Assembly: GCF_026586805.1 (NCBI RefSeq)
Contig: NZ_JAPFHA010000003.1
Location: 217,874-281,873, forward strand
Reading direction: 5' to 3'
From: Niveibacterium sp. 24ML
GTDB lineage: Bacteria > Pseudomonadota > Gammaproteobacteria > Burkholderiales > Rhodocyclaceae
DNA: 64,000 nucleotides
The notes beneath the pieces are model-generated. The model saw only the letters and a program-made list of their open reading frames with translations, was not told the DNA's origin and made no database searches. Below, in pieces: positions 56,289 through 63,659 of the stretch; the first letter of the stretch is position 1, and each line of letters opens with the position of its first letter. The position numbers and the translations under genes are program-made.

Positions 56289-56311
56289 CCATCTATCTAT
56301 CAAATAGATGG
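56289..56311. promoter_or_regulatory. Inverted repeat at the endonuclease promoter
   Basis: CCATCTAT and ATAGATGG flank CTATCAA. On the minus strand a TTGAAT lies 17 nt upstream of TATTTG within the repeat, so the site would overlap a -10 box. It starts 14 nt upstream of the endonuclease ATG and could bind a controller. Confidence 0.55.
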
Positions 56312-56353
56312 AATCGTAACCTGATTCAAAGGCGCATGACAGCCGTTTGATGT

Positions 56354-56370
56354 TTATGCAGCGCTTATGC
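56354..56370 (+). promoter_or_regulatory. Element motif site 2 (before endonuclease)
   Basis: TTATGC-AGCGC-TTATGC, a perfect 6-bp direct repeat at 11-bp spacing. It lies about 80 nt upstream of the endonuclease-like gene. Confidence 0.65.
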
Positions 56371-56569
56371 CTTGCGGGTGTTGCCGACCTAACCACAATG
56401 GCAGCAATCGGTTAGCGGGCAAGCCCGAATAACTCCGTGTTTGTTGTTCCTTACCCGCTGGCATGCGCGCCGCTACAGGCCGCGTGCCATGCTCGCCAGT
56501 ACCCTAGCGGCGGCAGTGTGGTGATCGTCGCCCCAGTCGCCCGCATCGCTCGCGCAGCCGCACAAACGA

Positions 56570-56606
56570 CAAGCCCCCGCCGGTCATGGGCACCGACAGG
56601 GGCTTG
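56570..56606 (-). terminator. Terminator-like stem after the five-gene operon
   Basis: CAAGCCCC and GGGGCTTG pair around an inner GTCGG/CCGGC stem. On the minus strand a weak T-rich tail (GTCGTTTG) follows. It lies about 150 nt after the last gene of the operon. Confidence 0.5.
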
Positions 56607-56752
56607 AAGGCAACGTCAGACAGGTAAGAGTGGCCCTGTCCCGCTGCTGCACCCGATCGATTAACGAGGGTCGGTGTGCCTGACCTCGGCCCGGCCTTCT
56701 ATTCCGGGCACCGCCTACCACGGACGACGATCAGCGCGGTGGGCAGCGTTGC

Positions 56753-56977
56753 TCAGCTCCAAATCAACGAACCCTCCCCAGCCATGCCCTTGGCGCTTCC
56801 GTCGCCGACCCACTTCAAGACACAGTGCCGCACCACATCGCCATCGACCGGGCACATGCGACCGTCAGCAATCGCAGCATCGAACGCTTGCGCAAGCCAT
56901 TCGCGCATTTCCTCGCCAGCACCACGCGAGCGCTCCAGTTTGCGCAACCGTGCCAGCATGCCCCGCGTGTCGGCCAT
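56753..56977 (-). CDS. Small element protein, last gene of operon
   Basis: A 74-residue protein (MADTRGMLARLRKLERSRGA...) with a basic, helical start. GGGAG precedes the ATG, which lies 4 nt after the preceding stop. I do not recognise it. Tight spacing supports it as a real gene of the operon starting at 58581. Confidence 0.6.
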   Translation of the reverse strand: MADTRGMLARLRKLERSRGAGEEMREWLAQAFDAAIADGRMCPVDGDVVRHCVLKWVGDGSAKGMAGEGSLIWS

Positions 56978-56981
56978 GTGG

Positions 56982-57164
56982 TTACTCCCGCGACTTGCGC
57001 AAAGCCTCGCCCAGCTTGAAAGCGCGAAGCAGGTTTAAGTCGGACATGGTTTGCCGCTCTGCATGCGCCTCGATACGGCGCTGCTGAATCTGTTGCAGGT
57101 CGTCGGGTGTGGGCGAGTTTTTGACCGGGCCGTTTTCCTTCAAGTCGGTGTGCAGGTTCTTCAT
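56982..57164 (-). CDS. Small element protein, fourth gene of operon
   Basis: A 60-residue, highly charged helical protein (MKNLHTDLKENGPVKNSPTP...). GGAGAG precedes ATG 57164, which overlaps the preceding stop by 4 nt (ATGA). Function unknown. Confidence 0.6.
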   Translation of the reverse strand: MKNLHTDLKENGPVKNSPTPDDLQQIQQRRIEAHAERQTMSDLNLLRAFKLGEALRKSRE

Positions 57165-57364
57165 TGCAGTCTCTCCTTTAGTGGCCCAATCTGTTGCAGC
57201 AGCCGCGCAGCCTCCCAGCGCACGGCGGGGTCGTCGCATTTCAAAATCACTTCATAGAGCGTATCGACGCACAGCCTCATGATCGATTCGCGCTCCTGCT
57301 TCTCCTGCGCTATCCGTGCAGCGTCGCGCGGTTTCATCCACGCATAGGGTGTTGAATAACTCAC
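57161..57364 (-). CDS. Small element protein, third gene of operon
   Basis: A 67-residue helical protein starting at GTG 57364, overlapping the previous gene by 4 nt (GTGA) and the next gene by 4 nt. It contains RESIMRLCVDTLYEVILKCD and WEAARLLQQIGPL. Function unknown. Confidence 0.6.
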   Translation of the reverse strand: MSYSTPYAWMKPRDAARIAQEKQERESIMRLCVDTLYEVILKCDDPAVRWEAARLLQQIGPLKERLQ

Positions 57365-57828
57365 TGCTTGTCCTCCAGCGCCTGCAAGCGCTTCTCCAGT
57401 TCATCGACAGCACGCACGGCACTGAGCGCGCCGATTGCCTCAATGATTTGTTTGCCAACATCTGCCGCCACCTTGCCGTCAGCTATCGCCTGAAGTACGG
57501 CCTCGACCTGCTGGGCGACGGGGGCGGCGGCGTCAAAGTCAAACTCCACGCGCTCGGTCTGCGCACGCAAGACAGGCGCGCACCGAGACAAGACAAGCCC
57601 AGCAGCCTGCACGTCGCCAGCAAGCGCAGCGTCGATAACCACACGGGCAATCCTCGGCGCGTCGTCCATCAGTGCCTGCGTCACACGGGTTCGCTTATCT
57701 ACAACCCCTCGCGGGCGTCCGGATTTGTTGGGCGACGGCATGCCCTTCTTCCAGTTCGGATTGCCCGCTGGCGGTTCGGTGTTGGGCTGGTAGCTCTTCA
57801 ACCAGTCCGGTTGAACTATCTCGGTCAT
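57361..57828 (-). CDS. DUF5681-like element protein, second gene of operon
   Basis: This 155-residue protein has NPNWKKGMPSPNKSGRPRGV near the N-terminus, a basic loop typical of DUF5681-like phage proteins, then a helical acidic body. DUF5681 genes often lie near phage packaging genes, but none is present here. It overlaps the next gene by 4 nt. Confidence 0.65.
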   Translation of the reverse strand: MTEIVQPDWLKSYQPNTEPPAGNPNWKKGMPSPNKSGRPRGVVDKRTRVTQALMDDAPRIARVVIDAALAGDVQAAGLVLSRCAPVLRAQTERVEFDFDAAAPVAQQVEAVLQAIADGKVAADVGKQIIEAIGALSAVRAVDELEKRLQALEDKQ

Positions 57829-57867
57829 TGAATGAACCCCTTTGATGTCATCAATTGGCGATCAGGC

Positions 57868-58581
57868 TCAACCGAGGTCTTGCAGGATGAAAGCCTTCTC
57901 AGCGTTCGTTTTGGCTTGACGAAGTGCGGCAGCTTTGTGCGGCGGTGCGCCGACGGCTTTCTCAAGCTCCTTGAACACCAGCCCCGCGCGCTCTTCGATC
58001 ATCTGCTTGGCACCCTTCATCGCCTTGAGGCGCTGCGCAATCTCAGGCGTGCTGCGCTCGTTCCAGAAGCGAACATAGGTCTGCTGGAAGTTCGCATCGA
58101 GGCCGGACAGATATGGCGGGGCACCTAGAAGCGCCGCGACTGAAGTGTGGTCACCCTCGTCAATGGCTTGTTGGATGAACTTGTGGCGCTGTTCGCTGGG
58201 CAGGTTCTTGGCGTAGGCGCGAATCTCAGCGCTGACGCTCTGTGCAGCCTTCGATTCAAGGGGTGTTGCAAGCTGCTGCTCCAGCATGGCAATGCCCTTC
58301 TCCAGATTCGAGCGGGTAACGTCGAAGCTCTTGCTGATCTTGGAAAAGTGCTTCTGCGCAAAGTCGTCCGTGTGGATGATCTGCATTGCCTCATTCCACG
58401 TCGGGTTGTGGGCGGCGGCTTCCTTGGCCGACCACACAGCGCGCACACCTTCATAGGCGGTGCTGAACGCGGTCATGGTCGGTGCAAGATACGGCGCGGT
58501 CTGCTCGTCGTAGCCTTCGATATTCTTCACGTTCTCGGGGTGCAGCGTGGGCGTGATACGCGGATCAATGCTGTCTGTCAT
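57868..58581 (-). CDS. Uncharacterised element protein, first gene of operon
   Basis: A 237-residue, mostly helical protein without recognisable motifs (MTDSIDPRITPTLHPENVKN...; QQTYVRFWNERSTPEIAQRL). AGGAG lies seven bases before the ATG. It opens the five-gene minus-strand operon that runs to 56753. A copy of the element motif lies 33 nt upstream. Confidence 0.65.
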   Translation of the reverse strand: MTDSIDPRITPTLHPENVKNIEGYDEQTAPYLAPTMTAFSTAYEGVRAVWSAKEAAAHNPTWNEAMQIIHTDDFAQKHFSKISKSFDVTRSNLEKGIAMLEQQLATPLESKAAQSVSAEIRAYAKNLPSEQRHKFIQQAIDEGDHTSVAALLGAPPYLSGLDANFQQTYVRFWNERSTPEIAQRLKAMKGAKQMIEERAGLVFKELEKAVGAPPHKAAALRQAKTNAEKAFILQDLG

Positions 58582-58613
58582 GGTGCAACTCCTTGATAAA
58601 TAGGCGCGTGTTT

Positions 58614-58630
58614 GTACGCAGTGCTTACAT
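58614..58630 (+). promoter_or_regulatory. Element motif site 3 (divergent region)
   Basis: GTACGC-AGTGC-TTACAT, the weakest of the five sites, in the 231-nt region between the operon start at 58581 and the plus-strand gene at 58813. Confidence 0.5.
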
Positions 58631-58812
58631 GCTGCGAAATATCAGCGAAGGTCCGCAAGGAAAACAAAAGCATGCGCACGGGGAACAAGTTATTCAGCGT
58701 TATTCGTTCGGCATCAAAGCGGCTGCTGTCCCGAGCATCTAAAAAGTCGTTGCCGAGTCTCGGAGATGCGTCTTAGCGTTGCCCCATCTACAACACGCAC
58801 AGGAGCAATGAC

Positions 58813-59244
58813 ATGGAAACCAAGACCTACACCAAGCGCGAGAACGCCCGCCGTGCCGGTGTTGCCGCAGGGGTGCCCGCTGAACTGGTGGAAATCACCG
58901 TGCATAAGAACGGCGATGACGTTCGATTTGGATGGAAGCAGATGGAAGCACCGGAACCCGCTGCCGCCGACGCTGTGGTGACCACAGGCAAGCCGAAGAA
59001 GGAAGCCGCCCCGAAGGTGGAGCGCGTCGAGCAGAACGGCGTGAAGCGTCCAAAGGATGGCGGGCTGTGCGCTGCCGTCTGGGCATGGCTGGACGCGCAC
59101 CCGGAAGCAACGATCAAGGACGCGAAAGCCGCTGCACCGGAGAACGGCTGGAACGAGAACAACGTGGCCTGCGAGTTCTACGCTTGGCGCAAGTTCAACG
59201 GGATCAGCAGGCAGACCGGCGACAACGCGCCCGCGCATGCGTAA
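58813..59244 (+). CDS. Uncharacterised element protein
   Basis: A 143-residue, basic protein (METKTYTKRENARRAGVAAG...) with a middle linker rich in Ala, Lys and Glu and a C-terminal KDAKAAAPENGWNENNVACE. AGGAG precedes the ATG. It may bind nucleic acid, but I do not recognise the family. It is divergent from the five-gene operon. Confidence 0.65.
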   Translation: METKTYTKRENARRAGVAAGVPAELVEITVHKNGDDVRFGWKQMEAPEPAAADAVVTTGKPKKEAAPKVERVEQNGVKRPKDGGLCAAVWAWLDAHPEATIKDAKAAAPENGWNENNVACEFYAWRKFNGISRQTGDNAPAHA

Positions 59245-59335
59245 GGAAACCCCGTAAGGTGGGGCCGTGGTGGTAGGTGGGGGCACCAGTGCCCACATTC
59301 CCCACCTTGGCCCCACACTACGCACATTCCCCACA

Positions 59336-60784
59336 TTACGTAGTTTCTGCATACAAGTTCTTCGGGCGGCAGTACCAAATCCCTCCGACGTTCTGCTTGT
59401 CCATGTAGCTGCCGCTGTGTTCGTTCCACCAGCGTTCGGTGACAACATTTGCGGACGCCGCTGCTTGCTTCACTTGGCTGATCGGCTGCCACGGGTTTGC
59501 AGGTGTGGTCAAGAAATGCGCCTTCAGCCACATTCCAAACGCCGCTTCGAACTTGCTGATCGGGCCGCGTGCATTGCCCACCATGCTCTGCGGCGTCAGG
59601 GCGCTATCTAACTCCTCCCAGTTTGGGCGAGTCGCGCTGATAGGCTTGCCGTTGCACGGGTCGATTCCAACTTGAACTTTTACCGTGCTGAACTTCCATG
59701 CGCCGCCGGGATGCTCTGGCAGATTGACTTTGACCTGCACCATCGCCTTGGCATGCTGGCCATCGTCCTCGCGGCTGATAATGGCAATGAGGCTCCGGCA
59801 GGTCTGCGCGAATGCAGCAGACCCTAGAACACGATGAAGCATTGAGCGCGTCGTGTCCTTGGCAAAGTGCGTCACGCAGACAATTGCGATTCGATATTCC
59901 TGTGCCACCACTAGCCACGGCTCAAGGACGGTGCGAAGTTGCCCCGCGTCGTTCAGATCAACCTTGCGCAACTTCTGGCCGGGCAGATAGCTGGTCACTG
60001 GATCAATAACGAGCATGGAGAATGGATACCCTTCATCCCTCGCGGCACCGAGCCAACGCCGAATCTCACCAAGGTCGTCTTGCATGGAGAACGTGTTGCG
60101 CTTTCCTTGCTGGGTCACGCCTTGAATTTCGATTACGTTGTCGAGGTTCCCACCGCATGCGACCAGACGCGGCGCGGTCATTTCCTCGATGCTATCCTCG
60201 CTGCCAAGCCATAGGACGCGGTTCGGTTGGCGTGGTTCGTATTCGCCGGGCCAAGGCGTACCCGTGGTCACTCTGGCGGTAACGTCGGCTAACACGGTTG
60301 ATTTTCCCGCGCCGGTCTCGCCTGCAAGTAGCGTGATGTATCCCTTCGGAATCCATCCTGTCCAAAGCCAGTCGATGGCCCGCATCTGCACGTTTCCGAG
60401 CGTGCGCCCGACAAGTGCGCGTGGCCCATTAGGACTGTCTTCGATGCCCAGTCCCTTCTTGAGCATTTCACGCTTGGTCTTCTCCTTCTCCTGCTCTAGC
60501 TTGAGTTCGTCCTGCCTATTCGCCTCGCGTTGAAACTCAAGCAGCGTTTTGGCGGTTTCGCCCTTTGCCTGCTCCTGCGCCACCTCGGGCGTGAGATGTG
60601 GGTTGCGCTGCTGGGCGGTAGCGAGCCAAGCGGGTGACTGCGCGGCGGCTGGGGCCGCGTTTGCATGCTGGTCGCCGCTAGGGTATTGGCCGGGGTACTG
60701 CGTCGCCTGTAGCGGCGGCTGCACTCCTTGCAAATTCTCCGAGTCGCCGGAAGTGGCTTGTCCTACGCTATGTGTGCTGTGCAT
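59336..60784 (-). CDS. RepA-like AAA ATPase/helicase of the element
   Basis: This 482-residue protein has a disordered N-terminus, a coiled coil, then a RecA-fold ATPase: Walker A ITLLAGETGAGKSTVLAD (near 156), RVLWLGSEDS, Walker B MLVIDPVTSYLPG (near 258) and a C-terminal part for DNA contact. It matches the AAA_25/RepA helicase group found in plasmids and phage satellites and may drive element replication. ATG 60784 has GGAGAGG upstream; a TTG five codons earlier is unlikely. Confidence 0.82.
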   Translation of the reverse strand: MHSTHSVGQATSGDSENLQGVQPPLQATQYPGQYPSGDQHANAAPAAAQSPAWLATAQQRNPHLTPEVAQEQAKGETAKTLLEFQREANRQDELKLEQEKEKTKREMLKKGLGIEDSPNGPRALVGRTLGNVQMRAIDWLWTGWIPKGYITLLAGETGAGKSTVLADVTARVTTGTPWPGEYEPRQPNRVLWLGSEDSIEEMTAPRLVACGGNLDNVIEIQGVTQQGKRNTFSMQDDLGEIRRWLGAARDEGYPFSMLVIDPVTSYLPGQKLRKVDLNDAGQLRTVLEPWLVVAQEYRIAIVCVTHFAKDTTRSMLHRVLGSAAFAQTCRSLIAIISREDDGQHAKAMVQVKVNLPEHPGGAWKFSTVKVQVGIDPCNGKPISATRPNWEELDSALTPQSMVGNARGPISKFEAAFGMWLKAHFLTTPANPWQPISQVKQAAASANVVTERWWNEHSGSYMDKQNVGGIWYCRPKNLYAETT

Positions 60785-60798
60785 GTTGTTCCTCTCCA

Positions 60799-60825
60799 AA
60801 GCCGTCCTGACCCGACGGCTTTTTT
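60799..60825 (+). terminator. Hairpin with plus-strand T tract in the ATPase leader
   Basis: AAGCCGTC (60799-60806) and GACGGCTT (60814-60821) form a perfect 8-bp stem followed on the plus strand by a T run, so it reads as a plus-strand terminator. On the minus strand the stem lies just before the ATPase ribosome site and could affect its translation. Confidence 0.5.
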
Positions 60826-60835
60826 CTTGATGGAG

Positions 60836-60852
60836 TTATGCAGGGCTTATCG
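60836..60852 (+). promoter_or_regulatory. Element motif site 4 (before ATPase gene)
   Basis: TTATGC-AGGGC-TTATCG, nearly the same as site 2 at 56354. It lies 52 nt upstream of the RepA-like ATPase start. Confidence 0.65.
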
Positions 60853-60910
60853 GCGGGTGTGCGGGGTCGGCAAGTTGCGCGGCTGCATAGGGTTTTCGTC
60901 GCCATGACCG

Positions 60911-61156
60911 TCAAACTGCTTGTTTGGCGTTCGGCGCGTAGGCGCTGGTGCTGCTGAAGGATTGCTGCTCCAGCCACTCGAAAATTCTGGGGCGCTGGTA
61001 ACGGATAGGCGCGGACTTGGTGCGCCCGAGCTTCACGAACTCCGGGCCTTTGCCCTTCGTGCGCCAGATTTCAAGGGTGTTGGGTTTGATACCCAGCAGG
61101 GCGGCAGCTTCTTCGTTCGTCAGCAGATCGGGGCTGAGTGCGGAAAGTGTGGTCAT
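60911..61156 (-). CDS. Excisionase/AlpA-like HTH protein
   Basis: An 81-residue protein with a MerR-like HTH (LLTNEEAAALLGIKPNTLEI, WRTKGKGPEFVKLG) and an IRYQRPRIFEWLEQ wing, as in excisionases and AlpA-type regulators. It may control excision by the nearby integrase or transcription of element genes. GAGGA lies upstream of the ATG. Confidence 0.82.
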   Translation of the reverse strand: MTTLSALSPDLLTNEEAAALLGIKPNTLEIWRTKGKGPEFVKLGRTKSAPIRYQRPRIFEWLEQQSFSSTSAYAPNAKQAV

Positions 61157-61376
61157 GGCAAGTAGTCCTCAGACTGTGCCTTGCCAGCGCATGCAATAGA
61201 GAGCGTCAGGCAAGGCGAATGCTTGCCGTCGAGATTTGTGTTGTCACCTGCCCCAGACGGTTTCGGGGGTGTCCGGTTTCCCGGCTCGCGTCACAGATGC
61301 TTCTTTGCCTTGGCGCCCTGTGCGGCCCCTTGAATCGCCGCCCCGCATTGCACGAGGCGGCTTAGTTGGCGTTACC

Positions 61377-61646
61377 CTAACACTGCTTTACGCGGGAATG
61401 TTGGATATCTTTTAAGCGCTGCAAGTACGTCGCACGCTCTTTGATATACCCCAATGGCATTTCATCAATCTCCAGCTCAAATTGGCAAAGGACATCGTTG
61501 ATAACATCGTTCATCGACATAAATGGTTCGTCCGGCGCAAAGCCCCAAAAGTCCTCCGCTTGCGCTATCGAGTCAATCGCAAGTTCAAGAACTCTTTTGG
61601 CATCCTCAATGGAGAGGAAAGTCAGGGTACGAATTTCGCGCAGCAT
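61377..61646 (-). CDS. Small uncharacterised element protein
   Basis: An 89-residue acidic protein (MLREIRTLTFLSIEDAKRVL...). ATG 61646 has AGGAG eight bases upstream; a longer frame lacks a ribosome site. It lies between the excisionase-like gene and the integrase. Not recognised. The 220 nt on its other side hold no gene that I can support. Confidence 0.6.
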   Translation of the reverse strand: MLREIRTLTFLSIEDAKRVLELAIDSIAQAEDFWGFAPDEPFMSMNDVINDVLCQFELEIDEMPLGYIKERATYLQRLKDIQHSRVKQC

Positions 61647-61684
61647 GGTGGAACTCCTATCTGGCTCCACCGTCCGCAGCAAAC

Positions 61685-61722
61685 AAAAAGGCCGGCAGAC
61701 GATGGAACGTCAATGCCGGCCT
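61685..61722 (-). terminator. Terminator of the integrase gene
   Basis: On the minus strand AGGCCGGCA and TGCCGGCCT pair over a 16-nt loop and run into TTTTTG. It lies 37 nt after the integrase stop. Confidence 0.8.
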
Positions 61723-61758
61723 GCTGGTGCAGACTATTCAGGACGCGCAACCCGCGCG

Positions 61759-63021
61759 TCAGGCGATCTGGTGAAGTGACTCTACATCAACTTTTTGGGC
61801 GTGTCTTTCATAATTCGCCGCCTGCTGCTCGATCCAATCGGATATCCGCTGTGTCTCAGGCTTGAGATATTGCAGGTGCGAAGTCTCAAGGTAGTGGCGC
61901 GCGGTCACGCCCTTGGGAACGTGGTTCGTCAGTAGCTCGACCTTGTGCAAGTCGATGCCCACCGACGCCACGCCTATCGTGGTGAAGGTGCGGCGCAGGT
62001 CGTGGGGCGTAATCTTGGTGCCTGCCGCTTCGCTGACCTTCTTCATCGTGTCGCGCGGGTCGCGTATGTGCCCGCACTTGCCCCAGGACGAAAACACGAA
62101 CGGGCTACCCTTGACGCGCTGGCGTGTGGTCAGCAACTGCACCGCCTGCGTGGATAGCGGCAGCCATACGGGATTACTGTTCTTCGGGTCGGGAATGTGA
62201 ATCCAGCCCTCCTCAAGATTGACCCGATCCCATGTCAGTTCGCTGCATTCCCCGATGCGCAGACCTGTGAGAAGGAGCAGCATCACAAGATCAAGGCTTG
62301 CCAGCGTGTCACGGTTGTAGGCCTGCTCGCGCGCCTTGGTAAGGAATGACCACACCGCGCCGACTTTGCTATCCGGCACGCGGCTAGTGCGGGGCTTGAG
62401 CGGCACCCACTTCTTATAGAGAACATCGACGGGGTTGTCCGTCAGCACGGGCGACCCGTCCGGCTCGCGGTATTCGCGGATGGCGTAATTGAACAAGGCG
62501 CGAAGCACCGCCATTGACTGGTTCGCCTGTGCTGGTGCTGGCCCATCGCCGCGCGTGCCCTTCGTCTTAACCTCGTTGAAGCGCTTCGTGACCATCTCGC
62601 GAGTGATGTCCTTGAGAGGCTTCTTCAACCATGCGTCAAAGGTTGTGGTCACATGACGCTCAATCTCGGCCTTGCTACTGTCCTTCAGCGGGCGGTCGCG
62701 TTTGTACCCGTCAGCCACATCACGGAGGGTGACACGCTGCGCCGCTTCCTTCTTGGCAACGGCGCGCGGATCGATGCCCATGCGCATGCTGCGCAGATGT
62801 TCGCGGGCGACCTCGCGGGCCTGATCCACGGTGAAGACACCATGCGGGCCGATGCTGATTCGGGGCGAACTGCCATTGACGCGCCCCTGCACGATGTAGG
62901 TGATCTTGCCGGTAGGTGTGACGCGCAGGCCGAAGCCCTTGACCTCGCTATCCCAGTGGAACGCCTCTTTGTCGGCTGGTGCGGTGAGCTTATCGATGTA
63001 GGTCTTCGTCAGCTTAGGCAT
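61759..63021 (-). CDS. Tyrosine-family site-specific integrase
   Basis: This 420-residue protein has an N-terminal DUF4102-like arm domain (KLTKTYIDKLTAPADKEAFH, GFGLRVTPTG) and the catalytic core with Arg in LLLTGLRIGECSELTW (near 253), HDLRRTF (near 338) and the nucleophile region RHYLETSHLQYL (Tyr near 375). It is the P4-type integrase expected to insert at tRNA genes. GAGG precedes ATG 63021. It lies 265 nt from the right attachment core. Confidence 0.93.
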   Translation of the reverse strand: MPKLTKTYIDKLTAPADKEAFHWDSEVKGFGLRVTPTGKITYIVQGRVNGSSPRISIGPHGVFTVDQAREVAREHLRSMRMGIDPRAVAKKEAAQRVTLRDVADGYKRDRPLKDSSKAEIERHVTTTFDAWLKKPLKDITREMVTKRFNEVKTKGTRGDGPAPAQANQSMAVLRALFNYAIREYREPDGSPVLTDNPVDVLYKKWVPLKPRTSRVPDSKVGAVWSFLTKAREQAYNRDTLASLDLVMLLLLTGLRIGECSELTWDRVNLEEGWIHIPDPKNSNPVWLPLSTQAVQLLTTRQRVKGSPFVFSSWGKCGHIRDPRDTMKKVSEAAGTKITPHDLRRTFTTIGVASVGIDLHKVELLTNHVPKGVTARHYLETSHLQYLKPETQRISDWIEQQAANYERHAQKVDVESLHQIA

Positions 63022-63145
63022 GCTGCACCTCGCTGACTTTGGCACTTGTGGTTACTATCTTCACGTCGGCTTCCTTCGTAGGTAAGGGAGTTGGCCACGC
63101 GGTCGGGACTGTTGGCGCAGTCGCCGGCCGCATCAATTCTGGCGC

Positions 63146-63162
63146 TCATAAGCAGCTCGTAA
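63146..63162 (-). promoter_or_regulatory. Element motif site 5 (before integrase)
   Basis: On the minus strand TTACGA-GCTGC-TTATGA. A further half-site TTACGC lies 13 nt upstream. It is about 125 nt upstream of the integrase start, inside the right attachment region. Confidence 0.6.
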
Positions 63163-63174
63163 GCGCTCTGCGTA

Positions 63175-63193
63175 AAGTTACGACAAGTTACGA
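63175..63193. repeat. Direct repeats near attR, possible integrase arm sites
   Basis: AAGTTACGA occurs at 63175-63183 and 63185-63193, a 10-bp period. The position between the integrase gene and the core fits arm-type binding sites for integrase or excisionase. Confidence 0.5.
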
Positions 63194-63285
63194 AAAACGG
63201 CAAACGCCGCTAAGTGCTTGACCTACAAAGGGGCGTACAGCTTACAATGGCAACTCAAAGCGGTGTAAAGCGTGGCTCCGGGAAA

Positions 63286-63294
63286 CTTGAAAAC
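63286..63294 (+). other. Right attachment core (attR)
   Basis: CTTGAAAAC is identical to 54318-54326. To the right it continues with the native tRNA 3' half. To the left the sequence (GCTCCGGGAAA) is element DNA with only a loose likeness to a tRNA 5' half. Confidence 0.85.
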
Positions 63295-63341
63295 CGGCAA
63301 CGGGCAACCGTTCGTGAGTTCGAATCTCACCGCTTCCGCCA
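63295..63341 (+). pseudogene. 3' half of the split tRNA-Ser gene
   Basis: These 47 nt continue from the anticodon 3' stem through the variable arm (AACGG/CCGTT), T arm GTGAG-TTCGAAT-CTCAC and acceptor CGCTTCC to G-CCA. The acceptor pairs perfectly with GGAAGCG at 54286, not with any sequence next to it, so it is the separated end of that gene and cannot make a tRNA by itself. Confidence 0.9.
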
Positions 63342-63355
63342 GAACGCCAGCAATC

Positions 63356-63379
63356 AAGCGCCTTTCTGGGCGCTTTTTT
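63356..63379 (+). terminator. Original terminator of the split tRNA-Ser
   Basis: AAGCGCC and GGCGCTT flank a short loop and run into a T tract, 14 nt after the tRNA 3' end. It would be the native terminator, now separated from its promoter by the element. Confidence 0.7.
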
Positions 63380-63659
63380 GTTTGCCCCATCAATTGCCCC
63401 ATCCAAGTGCTAAGAGGTCAAGGCTTCGTCGGGTGCGACCTCAGAGTGCGGCGCTTTGTCGCCAGCGAGCTTGGTGGTGCCCCCATCAGTTTGTTTAAAT
63501 GTGGCCTTTGCCAAGCGGCGAATATCTAACGATTTCTGAAGTCGACGGTGGTCAGCCTTGGGGGCGCGTTCAAGAACCCGACTGGATGGCGTGTTGCACT
63601 GACAACGACCTGACGGACTGGACCAACGGATGAGGCTGGCTCAATCTCGTTGCTAGCTA

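Larger units (their letters stand above)
56276..56752. other. Gene-free control region of the element
   Basis: No convincing gene is seen in these 477 bases. They contain an inverted repeat next to the endonuclease start (56289-56311), one copy of the element motif (56354-56370), a CTAACC/GGTTAG inverted pair near 56392, and a terminator-like stem at 56570-56606 for the operon to the right. Short plus-strand frames here look spurious. Confidence 0.55.
54318..63294. mobile_element. Integrative element in tRNA-Ser with its own tRNA-Ser and restriction-modification genes
   Basis: About 9 kb is bounded by the 9-bp core CTTGAAAAC on both sides of a split tRNA-Ser. Contents from left: a complete tRNA-Ser(UGA), a DNA methyltransferase, a convergent endonuclease-like gene, a five-gene operon of unknown function, a small plus-strand gene, a RepA-like AAA ATPase, an excisionase-like HTH protein, a small gene, and a tyrosine integrase next to the right end. 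No capsid, tail, relaxase or conjugation genes are seen, so it is likely a satellite-like or mobilisable genomic island with defence cargo. Many gene pairs overlap by 4 nt, as in phages. Confidence 0.88.

Noticed and set aside
58714..59448. Minus-strand frame (244 codons) in the element
   Set aside because: Overlaps the plus-strand gene at 58813, which has a good ribosome site and better composition.
63381..63659. Possible gene remnants between the tRNA terminator and the IS
   Set aside because: Short frames on both strands lack motifs and ribosome sites. I see no supported feature in this stretch.
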